DNA of 64,000 bases from Nectonema munidae (GCA_030549495.1 JAUIRK010000804.1:62001-126000); one strand, 5' to 3'. Positions 17,984 through 32,900 are shown, numbered from the stretch's first letter. Notes: generated by a model not told the origin, from the letters alone. Program-made: numbers and translations.

Positions 17984-20900
17984 GTAAGGAAATTCCTTTC
18001 AGTCATCCTTTTCAACCACAATCTTTTAAAATCAAATGTAGATTTCGATATTCTACTTTATATTTTCAAAGGTCCTATTTGAACTATACTTCCTATTAGT
18101 TGCACTATTTACAAAATTTTCTACACGCTTTTACAAACGCACACCAACAATCGACATTATTTCTTCAGTTTCTGCGATTTAACCTTCTTCAATTTTATCA
18201 TATAACTCTAACTCGTATAAAAAAATTTTTCTCGAATGAGCAATCAGAGTACAACATAATCCATATCTTTACGAAATATGGTTCTTTATGGTTTCGTTTG
18301 TGAGGTGCTCGAATTTTAAAGATGTCTAGGGATATTTACTGGATTCCGTATGCCATCACTGCTTAAAATGAATTTTCTAATTCTATGTTTACAGAAGAAC
18401 TAAGTCAAGAATTTAAAGAAATGGAGCTAAAGAGTCAATCGAGGAGCGCTGCTGGTGTTCGAGCTACTCACCCTCTCAGTCTCGACATTAAAATAGATAA
18501 TGTTTCTCTTACCTTTTATGGTCAAGAACTTTTGGTTGATGCCTGTCTTGAATTGAATTCTGGAAATCGTTATGGGCTGCTTGGCGCTAATGGATGCGGT
18601 ATTTTTTTTTATTTCTTTGCTTCAATCTTATACATTAAATCGATGAATCTGAAATGATTGATTACCCATTGATCTTAAAAAACCTCTTGATCTGTATTGA
18701 AATTCCGTGACTTGTTTTTCGTTGCACTTATTAAAACTTAATAAAAATATATTTTGTTTTATTTGAAAATCCTATTTCAATGTCAAAAATTGCTACTAGG
18801 AAAACACATAAAATAGTGAAAATCTTTAATTGACCTAATTGCATATTAAAGTTGTAATCAATTTAGTATTTAATTTTTTAATCAAAAAAAAGTTTAGATC
18901 TATAAAATTACTCTCTGTGTTAAAATTTATCCTACAATGACATCTATAACTTTTGGCAGTCATCACATCATTACTATCTTTTCTTTTTGACACCATTTAC
19001 GATATTTCTCACTCGCATGAAAAAGCTTAAAAATAAACAAATAGAAACTGATGGACGAGAATTACTGTTTATCGTCAAATAGCACATTTTGCTTTTGCAG
19101 CTCCCCATCAGTCTTCCCTTATTGCATGTATTTTACTCCAAAATTCAAACTTTTTGAAGTTACTGTGCATTTTAAGTTATTCAAAAAATCAAAAAATAGG
19201 CATTTATTTTTGCATATCTATGTAGTGAAATTTAATACCTCATATTAACCCACCCAATGCTCCCATTTGGAAACAAGTAATTTTATCTTCGTCTGCTTTT
19301 TTCCATAACTTTGAATATAAATCGTCTGCGTTTTTTTTAGATATCGTCTGATTTCTATGGTACTTAATGGGTTAATAAGCCATTATTCGACGAAATTCAA
19401 TTTGTTCCGATTATATTTTGCCTAAAAATATTTTTAAAATTTACTATCTAACTAGCTGAATATTTATTGTTTTATTTTACGGCTTATAATTTTTGTGCCT
19501 AATTATCTTCCTTTAAATTGATCTTGATATGCTCTTTACAAATGAACTGAATCAGCAATCGGTTTGAGCAATCAATATGCTCTAAATTAGTGTATCTAAA
19601 AAATATACATTGAAGAAATAAACAGATAAATGCGCATATCTCTCATTTGATTTATGCTGATAGATGCATGAGTCCGATATGTCCTGCCAATTTTTCCAAT
19701 CGTGAGACGTGTAAATGATAAACGAGCTGAAGCATCAAGACTAGTTCTCTTTTTATACCTATTTGTGAGTGTCAAAAATCTTTAAAAAATTTAGCTACTG
19801 AATGATATTTTTTGATTTGAAATGCAAATTTTTCATTGAAGATAATTCCTTCAATTTGATCTTCAGTTTACCAGCCCCAGATATAGCCTCCAGCTTTTCT
19901 GCTCTTTGTCTTATGAAATTGTGAAATGAAATCCAACGTTTAAATAAGTGTTGTATTTGAACTTTCTTTTGTCGTTATCAATATTTTTTAAAATCTTTCT
20001 ATTTGAAAGATTTAATTCGATTTTAATTCTCTTAGGAAAGTCTACGTTACTTGATGCGATAAGCGCGTATGAATTCCCCATTCCAGACATCATCGATACA
20101 TATCATTTACGCGATGAAATTGCACCCAGTGAGAAAACTGCGTTTGAGGCTGTTATGGAAGTTGATCAAATTAAAGCAAAGCTCGAGGCCGAAATTGAAG
20201 AACTTGTTTCCCAAGAAACACAAGGTAAGTCCGGTGGAGTTTTCATGTGAAATTTTCTTTAGAGTGGGGTAAAGGAGCTCTTTCCACCCTTGAACCTGTA
20301 AAGATTTTCTAGAATAATGCTTCTCACACTCTAGATTCTAGACCCTAGACCAGGGATGGAGAACATGCAGCTTGTGTAAATTTTAAAGTTGATGTAATCA
20401 TAGTTTTTTGTCTTGTGTGTAGTTTTAAACGCCTCGTTTATATTTGTTTTAAAAAAAATTATTTATTTTTTGTGTACATTTTATTTCTTATTCAAAATTA
20501 AAATAGCAGATTTTTGAAATTTTAAAACAATAGTTTTTGTGATGAATTTTTAATTTAAATTTTAGTGAAAAGTAGAAATCGATACTTTTGGTCGTTTTAA
20601 ATTTTTTAATCATGTTTCAATAAATAAATGAAACTAAGAAATATTTTGCAGTTTTTTTGAAACGCTTAAGTGTTTGTTTTTTTAAAAAATATATATTTAT
20701 ATTCGGGGCTGGGGAATTGGAGTCTTACAAAAAGTATTACAGAATTGGAGTCCCTTTTTGTTTTACAAATATACATTGTTTGCTTCTCCGTTCTAGCTAT
20801 TGTTTTTAATTTTTATAACCTTATGCCTCTTCACATAAATGCATCTCACAGATTCAACCAACGCTTTTGGCTTTCCTATTATTTTGTCTATGTGTGTATT

Positions 20901-23900
20901 AGGGATATAACTTTTTGACTTTTTTTTTTAAATCAAAAACCATGTCACACCATATGATGAAACTTTCCATTTGGTTCACAAAAATGTCATTTTTGATCAT
21001 TTTTGCGCCAAAAAGGTGGCGCGCATCGCTGTTTGAATATTCATTCATTACTTTTCTTATTTAATTATATTGATTCATTCGTTTTTGTCTTTTTTTCTTT
21101 CATGTAATGTTTTTTTTCTCTTCATAATCATATTTTTAATCTTTTTCATAAAATTTGAATGTTTTTTTTCAGATTAATAAAACAATTTATTTCAATTAAA
21201 TGAGTAATAAAAATTGTGTCAAGAGAAGGCCAGAAATTCCTCTTGTAACTACATGTTTATCTGATTTCTGTAAAATGCCAACCAATAAACAAACCATTGG
21301 AAGGGATTTAAACTTGTTCTAGAGCCAGAAGACTAAGAAAGCAAGGATCAAAATTTTAGCAGAAGAATTAAGTCAACTATGGAATGAGTTGAACTTTCCA
21401 AAAATTTCTAATCAGCAAGTGGTGTTGAAAGTTGGAAAAGTTATTGATTTGTATGAAAAGTAGAGGAAAAGAAAGACTGAAAAATTGGAGGAGGAGATGA
21501 AAATATGACTAAAGCTGACGGTTTTTGGCTGAGTTCACAGGATAAAGCCCTTTATCACACCCACTTTGCAACAGCGGGTAGAGTAGGTTATTCAACAAGA
21601 TCTGAGGCAAGCATCACATCAATACATCCTTCGAAGCGCGTTAAAGTTTCGAGATTGTCTTGTACTGAATCGACATCTTCGTGTGTTCCGGCTGAATCAA
21701 ACTCTGGTTCTGAAAGTTCTAGTCTCACTGAAATTGAAAATGATGATGAATTTGTCCCGAATGAAAAGAATGAAACAAAGAAAAAGTATAACTCAACGAA
21801 ATCCGCCTCTAAGCTTGTAACATAGCATTGCTTGTCTACCAGAAAGGCTTCAGTTGTATTTAGTTCTCTGAAACTTGATGGAATTGATATTGAAAGTCCT
21901 AGTCAGGTTGGGTTATTAAAGAATCTGAAAGTGTTAAAGGAAAGCTTATGGAGGTTTTCAAATCGGAAGTGTTTTGTTTACATTTTGATGGGAAAAGTAT
22001 TAAAAAGAAAGAGTATCAAGTGGTGTGTCTTCAAAATAGCCAAAGGAGAATCAATTTTTCAATACTAACTTGCAGAAATGGTTCTTCTAAAGCTATTTTG
22101 AAAAGTTGGTGAAATTTATGGATGATTTTGACGCTTGGCAGAGTATTAAAATGATTATATGCGATTCAACAGCAGTTAATACCGGTCGTGAAAATCGGAT
22201 TGTTGTTAGGTTTCAGAGAATGATGAACGAGAAGGGATACGACAAGCTTTGGACTTGGTTTTGAGACATATCATGGATTCCAGCTTTGGTGGTTCGACCA
22301 AAAGTCCTCACTTGAATTATTTCTTTTTTGATATAATAGTTCAAAATTATGAATTCTTCAAATCAAATTATATTTCTGATTGTCATCATTATGGAACTTC
22401 CAAAAATACTGGCTGGCGGGATGATTTCAAGTATTTGTTTGAACTCTGCTCCATATAGAACATCTCAAATACATGGTATTCGGCGGAGGGGGGATGGGAT
22501 TGAAAAGAAAATGGGAAGATCTTATTTGTTTTCACATTCAATGTGTGCGCAGGGTAATGGCACGTTTATCAAGATCGGGCGAGTAATTAGAGAGGCAGCC
22601 TTTGAGTTTTAGAAATTGTCTTTCTTTGATGATATTATTGAAAGTAATATCTTCATAATCCTCCAAAAATCTAAACAAAATTTAGCCACGGTTTTTTGAC
22701 AAGAAGTTATTAATTCAAAAAATAAGTAAAATAACGCAATTGCACTGCTTGTGTCAAATTTGAGCGGAGAAAGTTTCATGCTGGATCGAACCCTAGACCT
22801 TACGGCAGTGGTTCAACCATTAGGATCTGTTTACCCCTAAATATTATGAAAATTTTTTTATGACCACTATAAAATTCTTTTTGATTCAACCGTTTAAAGC
22901 TATAAACAAGAAAATTTACATGTTATATTTTATAATACAAATACTTGTTAAAAGAAAGTTTAATTGAAAAAATTTATTTAAATTAATATAATCTAACAAA
23001 TTCAGTATAATTTAATTCGAAGGCTGGTATTGTTTGTGAGACAAAAGTTTTTCAAAACATGGTGTAATGCTCGACAGACAGCTTCTCGTGTCTGAATCAA
23101 TTGCAAGCTTATTACGTGCACTTGTTTTTAAAGACATTGCACAAAATCCAGTATCGCAACGATAAGTTGAAGGTGGCTGTATCAAAAAAATCAGAGCACG
23201 TTTGGAAAGAAAACGGTTTTTAATTTTGCCCAGAATGAAGGAAGTACTTGCTCGCAAAAATCAAGTTTAATTGACTGTCTTCTCTTATTTGAAGAAACTC
23301 CACTTTGGCAGCAGCATCAGAGTCATCAATGTTACTTTCGCTCACTGAAAAAGGTCTGGTGATCCAAATGCCATTAGAACGGCTATTTAACTTTGGAATT
23401 TAAAATGATGCTTGATTTTAAGAGCAAAATTATTATTTGATTGCATCATAAAATCAGGATTAATGAATACATCAAATAGAAATAGTTTTGCAACTGATGG
23501 AAGACGTTCATGAGGATACACTTTTTGATACCAAAAGTTTTTCATGACCCCTGCAAAAACTTCAAACGACCCCCAGGTTAAGAACCACTGCCTTAATGTA
23601 TAGAAGCAAGCCGACTGTCGGCGAAAATTTATATTTAAAAAATTTGTGCTTAATAAATTATTTATTTTAAATCTCTTTATATTACTTATTGACTAACTTT
23701 TGGAAAAGTTTGGTCAACGTAAATTTCTTAGAATAAAACAAAGATTTCTCTAAATATTATTTGCCAATTTTTAATCACTGTTAATCATAATGGGTGTGTC
23801 TCTTAGTGGAATTTATTAGGAGGCGTATTGCCTTTTAAAAGCTTCTTTGTTTGATGTTTTTGTAGTATTTATTGTAAATAAGTTTGTATACACTGGCTTA

Positions 23901-26900
23901 TCCTTTTTCTCGTCATGTTGGGAAACTCTGGCGTAGATTATTCAGGATTTCGAGAATTAAATGTAGGAATACATTTACCAGGTGCTTGTGGCCCAAATTT
24001 TGATGCTAAAGATATAAGAAATCGCACTTCTATTCCTTGATCTTATAAATAACGATTTTTCTTGAGGCAGCGTCTTTGAAGAAAATTTTTGTTTATATTT
24101 TTGCTTATGATGACATTACACGTTTTTAACTTCCAGAAGCCCAGAATCAACTCCTAGAAGTCTATGAACGTTTGGATGAGTTGGATTCCGAGAAGGCGGA
24201 AGTTCGAGTGGGCCAAATTTTGCATGGGCTTGGCTTCACGCCAGAAATGCAGCGCAAAAAGACAAAAGACTTTTCTGGCGGCTGGAGAATGAGGATAGCG
24301 CTAGCTAAAGCCCTCTACCTCAAGCCGCACTTGCTTCTGTTGGATGAGCCCACGAACCACCTCGACCTCGACGCTTGTGTTTGGTTGGAAGAAGAACTCA
24401 AAACGTGATTATTTCGTTCTTCCTTTTTCCTTTAAAACACGTGTCTGTTAATTCGTTCGTCTGAACTTTTAATTTATCCTAAACATTCCCGAGAGTTTAA
24501 AACGTTCTCTCAACCATTAAAAACTTTTTCAATCATTAAAAACTTTTTCAATCATTAAAAACGTTTTATAATAATTTACAAACGTACCTTACACCCCTTT
24601 CCTTTCCTAAGGAGGCTTCGCTCTCCTGGAAGGAAAAACCCCTAATGTTTAGCTCTCCACTTCGCCCTAGAGCCTAAACATTCCTACGTCTCTGTCTATG
24701 CCTAACTTAGGCAGATAGACAGACCTAGGTGAGGGATCCCTTCCTGTGTGTATGAGGAACCCTAGGGAAGGGGTATCATCCCTCCCTCTTAGTAGGACCC
24801 TATCAGGGTCCCTTCCTTTCCTTCTAAGTCCCACCTTTGCAGGTGCTCCAAAGAAAGTAGATGTCTAGCTCTCTACAAGGGCTTAAGTAATTTAACTTAT
24901 ACTCTTCCTTGTCGTAAGACTTTAAATAAACTAATTGAATTCTTATGAATGAAAAATCATGTACGTTTTAGTTGTCATTTGTATAGAAATAACAAAAAGA
25001 AAATTGGGGTCGAAAATGATCCCGTGTCGTCACTGATGTTTCAAAAGGGGACCTAAAATATTGAACTATGTTTTATCTCTTATTTTGATGGTCATTTTTT
25101 CTTCCATGTTGTTACGAAGTCAAATACCCTTTTCAGCTCGTTCAAAAGAATAAAAAATTTTAAAAATGAAATTTTACCAAAATTTCATCATAATGAAGAA
25201 GCATTTTTAAAAAATTATATTTTTTTTATTTAAATGCTTTTTGATCTATTACGTGGATGTTGCAGTCGTTACTGCAAACAAATTCATCTTTATTGCATTT
25301 GATTGCCTCATTGTTGGATTCAAGTAAGTGCACTTGACCTATACAGTTTTTTAAATTTTATATGAAATATAAAACTTTCTAAATCATTTCCTTTTTATTA
25401 AGACATGCTTTTTCGATTCTTATTTAATAAAGACAGAATATTCTGATGATATCGTATATGATTTCATTAAATGCGTTATTTCTAACCGCTATATTCTTCG
25501 ATCTATTAAAACACTTTTGAATTGGGATCAAGGAAGTGCAATCAGAAGGCAACCACAAAACATGAAAGCCACCCAAAACAAACTTTTTATAAAGTTAGTA
25601 TTGGGCATTGTCCTTAATAAATACTGATTCCATACGAAATCTTTCAACATATCAAGACGCGTGAAAACAATGACAATTAACAGTACAATCATGAATCTTG
25701 TAAAATATACTTTTGTTTTTCTTCATAACATTGAGAACTGAAATATTTCTATTTCTATCCTGTATAACATATGTTATAGCACGAACCCTATCCTCATATC
25801 TTCCTTTTTTAGACTTGAACAAAGTTTAAAATCAACCTAATCCATAAATAAAAAAGACTCCATAAGTTTGAGCGTAGTCTGATATCAATCGTTTTATCAT
25901 TTTTTTTCTATCCTTTGGGTCAGGCAAAATATTTTTAACAGTGTAGTAAAATCTGCAAAGATACCAATCAACGCAAGGCTTTGAAACAGTGAAGCTGTAT
26001 TTTTCTTTAAAACTAGTAATCAGGTCTATAATTTTCAGAAAACATTTTTCTTCCACCACCCAAGAATCTATGACTTGACAATTTTCCACGCTAGTTTCCA
26101 CTTCCTTTTGATCCTTCGTCATATGACCAGTAGCATAAAACTTTTGCACACATGTCGCTACAGATGTTCTCGCTAATCTAAAAAATCTTCCTATTGTAGT
26201 ATTCCCAACACCACGCGATGCAAGACTAATTGCACGTCTTCTTAATTCAGGTATTACTCTTTTCCTCTTAGCTGCTTTACTTTGGTCTTAGATTCTGACA
26301 TTTGACAAAAAGGAGAAGTGTTGAAATTTGGAGGTAAATAATGTGCTGCATGAAGGCAAAAGTTCAAATTTACGATTCATCCGCGAATTAAAAAAAAGTA
26401 CACAACACAAAATGATGGAGACGATTGAGAAGTAATAAAAATACTTCATGCAATTGCTTAGATTTTAAAGCTAAACCTTAAATGAATTAGAAAAAATAGA
26501 TTTCAAATATCCATTGAAAGGTTTTCATCTTAACACATTTACGACCAATGTTCCCAAAGGAAACGCAGACGAATTCCTACTTTAAATGGAATTAAATAGA
26601 AATTACTAAAGTCGTCTGCTTTGCTTGGTCTCAAATGGGTTAAAACAAGAAAAGTAATAGCGTAAATTTATTCACAAGTGTAACAAGTCATAATTGAAAT
26701 AAGGAATTCGAATTGAGAGAATTCAAATTTATTTTTGGGACTAATACAATTTCTTCCCAAAAGAATATTGATCATACATTTTTGTATCAATTCAAAAAAC
26801 AATTATTATTGATACAAACCAAAATTGATGATTTCTTTTAATAAGAATACATGTGTAATGTGTATACACAGTACCCATCTTTATTAAAATTAAACATAGC

Positions 26901-29900
26901 TCCGATATAAGATATTTCAGTTATAACGAAATATATCTAAAGGAATTAAATAAAATAGAGGCATTGAAATAAAATATTTTAGTTTCAAAATTCTCCACTA
27001 TACTTTATTCTTTCTATTTTGTTGCAGGTACAAGCGAATCCTGGTCATTGTTTCGCACTCAGAAGACTTTTTAAATGGAGTTTGCACGAACATAATTCAC
27101 ATGAAGCATAAAAAGTTGAAACTTTTTGGGGTATTTTATTTTCCATTTTTATCATATATTATTTTCTTCCTAACCTAACTGGGTTTTCCAATATTTTTTG
27201 CTCTAGACTTCCTTAAAACATTAAAAATCTCATCAATCAAAAAAACTTAGAATTTGGGTCTCTTACAAAACGAGATATGTTGCTAGTAGAAATGTAGACA
27301 TTGATAAAGATCATTATAACTGATATGAATTCTATAACTAATTATTATTTTCCTTTTAAAATGACCACAAAATTATTTGCAACTTTTTTTGGCTATCGCT
27401 ACACCAGAAAAATGAGATGAATCTTCCAAACCTGACACGTATATTTCAGGTCGCACGTAGTAGAAAAACTTGGAATCACAAATATGATACAAATTCATAC
27501 CTTATCTCCCAGGTTTATGGGGATCGTAAACTTTTATTGGGTAGCGTCCTCTGAAAGACACTAACTGCTCATGAATCGTGACAGCCTGGAGTGGTGTCCA
27601 ACCACTTAAAGGACACAACAAGTGGTGCCTTTCTTTGTCATCGAGCCTTATGAAAATATGAATGAGGGAAAACATGTCACGACCAGGTCCAGCTCTCAAA
27701 AATGGACGAACGTAAGAAGAAAACAAATCGAATGTTTCCATTTTCTGATCACCATTTTGATCCATATGTGGCAAAATACGATAAAAGGTGACGTATTTTG
27801 AAAGCTTAATAATAATGAATCAAACTCACATGTTTTGGATTACTTGATCTAAAATCAATTTATATAGTAAAAAAAATAGAAACTTACTTATAATTTGACT
27901 CAATCTTCAGCATAGTCATGCTGTATATATGATGGATAACTTTAGAAGCTAGAAACGATTTAAAAACATGTAAAACATTTGAATTATTTTTACATATTCC
28001 TTGAGGACCAGGAGGACGTTGAGCAAAATTTTCTGATATTTATACTTTCAACTCTACCTCTTAGCGTGGAAGAGAGAACCCAAGAGTACTGAGTTGAATC
28101 TGCTGATACCAAATTGTCATCGATATCTTCATGCAGATTTATTGAAGAAAGTGAAGAAGTAGCAGCAGTTAGAGTTGACAAGTTTGAAGTTAAATCAGAA
28201 TTATCTTCCAAAGAGACATTGAATTAGTAAAGAAATAAAAATAGTTCAAAGTAAAGAATTGTGAAAATGAAAACTTTGTGATGATAAACGGGCAAAAACT
28301 CAGAGATTAATTGAAATAGTAAAAGTATTCTTTTGTAAGATCAAATATCTTCATAGCTTGATTTTCACACAGAAAGTTTCATAACCTGCACGTGTGTCGT
28401 CATTCGTTATTACAAGAGGTTATCATTTGAATGTAACAAAATTGTTATCATAGAAACGTGAGAAGGAAGTTGAATGTAACAAATTTGAACAAAACAGTTG
28501 CAAAATCAGCAGAGTAATTGTGAGATTAGTGAGTGTATATGCATGCGATCTACATGATGGCATGCATGAAATGATTATTATCGCATGTATCAAAATATTA
28601 TTATTGAAACAGTTATGCTTTTTAATATTCTTTAACAAAATTTTTATGGCTTAATTCCATGAAATTTTTATCAAAAGAAGTGATTAATAGAATGCACTTT
28701 AAATTCAAAATATATAGATAGTTTTTAATGAATATTTTATACTTAAGCCAACATTTTATCAATCCCTAGATTTTCTAGAAAAGTAAAGACTAGATGATAA
28801 TTTGGAACTAATTCTAATATTGTAGATGGCATTAACTTTTTTTGAAAAAGTTTATGTTAAAAATTATAAATTTTGACAAAAGTAGCTTATTTTTCCCCTT
28901 TTAGATTTAATATCTAAATCGATACTAGTCAAGTATAAAATTTTGAAAAAACAGGGTGTAAAAATGCATTGAGTCCGTCATCAGGTTACTCAAAAGTAGT
29001 CTGTCAAGAGATTCTTTTTCGGGGATACTATGCGGATACTTAGAGTATATAACATGTAAAATATGATATAAATGGAATAAGAAAGAAAGAGAAAAAAGTA
29101 TTTATTTTGATGAGAAAAAGTTAAAAAAAAGTATATTAATTTACATATTAGATGATTCTATTTCTGCTTCTCAGGTCCCCCTTACAAAAAGGGTATTATC
29201 AGCTAAAATACGGGGATGTCATGTGAGCCAGAATACCCACACTCTTTGTGGCCAGTTAAATACTATCCACAAACTTTTACTCGCCTCTTACGAAATGCAG
29301 TTTTACAATAGCCATATTCTTAATCCGGGATACTATACGGATAAAAAGAATAAGAAAAAAGTTAAAATGAAGTATCTTTCTCTGCTCACAATTTATCCGT
29401 AACATTAGGGTCGATGGCCATGATTCGTTGTCTCCATTTGCCTCTTAGCCAAGCCAACACTCCATTTTAACAGTGGGCGATCCTTGTTTCTTTTCCCCTT
29501 CACTTGTTCCTTCCAAATTTTCCTCATTTTTTCTCAAAACGTAACCACACCAGCGAAGTTTGCTTCTGCAGTTTATTTTTTCTTGCTTCGTTCTTTATTT
29601 TGTTTTTTAAATTTATTCCCAATATCATTCTCAGCATTTTCATCTTTGTTGTTGCCAGTTTTTTCTCATCTTTTTTTCAGACCCGAGGTTTCAGAACCAT
29701 ATGTCTTTGTTGGTCTTAAAATTGATTTAAAAATCTTTGCTTTCAACTTCATCCCTATTTTCTTATCCTTCAACGTTTGTTTGGCCCCTTTCATTTTGCC
29801 CAAGCAGCACCAGTTCCTGTCTGCACATCTTTTTCGCAACCTGCCAAGGTATTTAAAATTGTTCACTTAGTCCAACTTATTTCCATGTGCGTCATTGATG

Positions 29901-32900
29901 CGTTTTTCAGGATACATGTTCTGTCTCTTCTAATTATAGACCTGTTCAAAGTCTGGTCCTCACAATATCCACATCAGGACTTGACTAGACCCCTTATCTA
30001 TGGTTTAAACCAGATCTAACTGGACCATAATATTTATTTAGTTCTAGGTCCTAGGATAAAAATCAAAATTTGAGTCAAGATAGATGAGTCAAATAAAAAA
30101 CACGAGCTTAGGAAAATATCCTATATACAGTGAAACTTCGATATCTCGAACATGTGATATCTCGAAGTGTCGGTTATCTCGAAGTTCTTTTATGGTACGA
30201 ACTTTTTTCCTATACATTGCATGTAAATAAGTTTGGATATCTCGAACTCTGATATCTTGAATAACCTGGATATCTCGAAGTATTTAATTGTTACAAGCAT
30301 CAAATTTACTATGTTTATCTCGAACTTTTTACATACGTAAATAATCATTTACAACAAAACACCAAATAATAAAAAATATATGTTCTCTAGCAATATTGCA
30401 GCAATACATCAAGGACCCTTTCCCTCTCCCTCCACCTAATCTTTTCCTGGGGGCAAAAACGCATTTTGCTCCTCTCCCCCTTCTCCCCAATAAATTTGAG
30501 TGTTTAAAATTTTATTTATGCAACAATTGTTGCCATATTTTTTTTTCAATAAATTAAGTTTGTAATGAAAATCTTAATGAAAGTAATATATCAACATCAT
30601 CAAAGCTGCTTAGAGAAGCGATGTAAAACTAGGCATACGATGTGTGATGATCATGGATTTCCATAGTTTTTTATGCCTTCGTCAAATCATCTACCAATTT
30701 TTGGACTTTCTGTCTCTTTAAGTCCGACTTACTGACGTTGATTTAAAATAAAATGCACTTTAAAAAGATATCAGGATCTGTTTATTTTAGAGTTACTTTA
30801 GATCAAACAAGCAGACAAAAAACATACCGGTCGATACTTATTTTTCAAAAATGGACTTGATAATAGTTTTTCTTGATATTTTGGATATCTCGAACACCTG
30901 GATATCTCGAAGTTTTTGTTTGGTCCATTCAAATTCGAGATAACGAGGTTTTACTGTATATATATATTATGTGTATATCTTCGTCCATACACATTTTACT
31001 GTTGATACATGTGTATATAAAATATGCTCGAAAATATATTTTTCTTATTACCGGATTCGACTAAAGAAGGGTCACTTCTTGTGCTACAAAAATTAAATTT
31101 ATTTTTTCCATTATTTAATAATAACACATAAATCCGTGAAGTCTTTTATTTGTATATTTTCTGTTTTTAAAAATCTTTCAAGCATAACAAAGACAAACAT
31201 TTCTATTTCGTTGCTTATCGTGAGCCAACTCGAAACTCCGGACAAAATTCCTGTATTGAACGAGTTCCATACTTAATCTTTTATAAAACTGTTAAGAATC
31301 CTCTGTCATTTTCAAATGTGAACAGTTTTTATTTCTCATACTCTCTATGTGTACTCTCTACTAATCCCCTCTAATGTGTTGCAGCGTCAGTAACATTCAT
31401 TTTAATAAGTCTGACTTCTTAGAAGACTAAATATGTGCATTGTTTCTTGTGTACTTTATCCTGTGTCGAATGAATATTTAGTGATGCTGATGATAAACAT
31501 TATATTAGTGAATACCTCTCTATAATTGCCACTTATTGAGTCTCTATGGCAGGGATGTCAAACTCAAATCTACTAGGGTGGAATTTTGATTAAACTCTTG
31601 TGGGCGGGATAAAAAGACCAGTGTTCAAAAGACCAACAACATCATTCATATATAATCAAGACTAACAACTTAATAAATTTTATTTAACCTTCTTAATAAC
31701 GTTTCTTTTCCTATTTGACAAAAGCTTGTTATTTCATCTCGTTAACAATTTCCTCAAAATAAGCTTGTTTTTCATCACAGAGTAAATTGCAAGTCGGGTT
31801 TTTAGCTGAACATCTGATAGTAATTATCCATCAACTGTAGGGAGATGGAAAATGGAAAACTCAAGTTTATCTCATTGAATATTTCGAAGGATGATCAAAC
31901 TACATGAAGATTTTTTTTTCATATTATTTTTTAATTATTTTTATTTTCGTTGAATTGTAAACAGTTAAAATGATAAATGAGAGAATTTAATGCTTAAATT
32001 TTGATCCAAAAAAGCTTTAGACCGGAGTGTAGCTCTTCTTGGGGGAACTGTGTGTTTAACGTCCCCACTCCAGAGTAATGAATAGAGGCTTGAATAGCGG
32101 CACAAGTAGGACGTGCATCTCTTCCTCGTAATATCAGAGAACAGACAGAATCAAAAATATAATACTTGATTAAACAAACTGTATTATTTACTCTTACATG
32201 ATATTCTTGTGAATTTATTACATCATCACAACAAAGTAGTCACGATTTACAAGCTCTCATTAAATCAACGGTATCTTCTAGTTTGTACTTTGTTTGTAAG
32301 TTGTAAATATATATATTATTTCTAACCATATGTAGAAGCCTGCAAAAAGCCAGCACTACATTATGGTTGATTTTTGCGGGTTGGCTGAAATTACACTGGT
32401 TTATCGCTTCAGCTCCGAAAGTGTAACAAAATTCCACACTTTTCCCTGAGAGTACTTGCTTTTATGGAAGCAAAGCTTTGTTTTGAACTGATAGATTATA
32501 CTCATATAGATATTATAATCGGGGCTAACAACAACAACAACGGTATCTTCTAGTTCTATATTCCTCTAATTTATTCAAAAAATATTTTTTTAGAAAGAAT
32601 ATTTCTGACAGATATGCGCATTGGAACATAAGGTGAAAAGAGTTTATAACAAATATAAAAATGAAAAAAGCTGGACACTTTATTTGTGATATTGCTAACT
32701 AGTTTCGGAGCATAAACTCTTTTTTAAAGAGGATCTTTACCTTTCAGTTTGACTATTTTATCATTTATATATATTAGCAATATCACTGATAAAGTGTCCA
32801 GTTTTTTTCATTTGTTATAAACTTTTTTCAGATTAATTTTTTATTTCTAAAATAAAAATTCCTTCACTTTGAGTGTATAATATGGTTTTAGTAATGTGAA

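Larger units (their letters stand above)
20225..24136 (+). other. ABCF2 intron 3
   Basis: It holds a hAT-like end at 20352, a degenerate transposase gene at 21200-22620 and a short hAT element at 22806-23590, each listed separately. From 23600 to 24136 nothing else was recognised. Confidence 0.5.
24405..27027 (+). other. ABCF2 intron 4
   Basis: It contains a 19-bp tandem repeat, a stem-loop-rich GC island, a Tc1/mariner-like transposase remnant and a TTAA MITE, listed separately. The rest (about 24900-25800 and 26650-27020) shows nothing recognisable. Confidence 0.5.

Noticed and set aside
29484-29870. 128-codon plus-strand open frame rich in Phe and Leu
   Set aside because: Antisense of a LINE RT remnant (FKYLG, YGSET on the minus strand); the Phe-rich product reflects purine-rich template.
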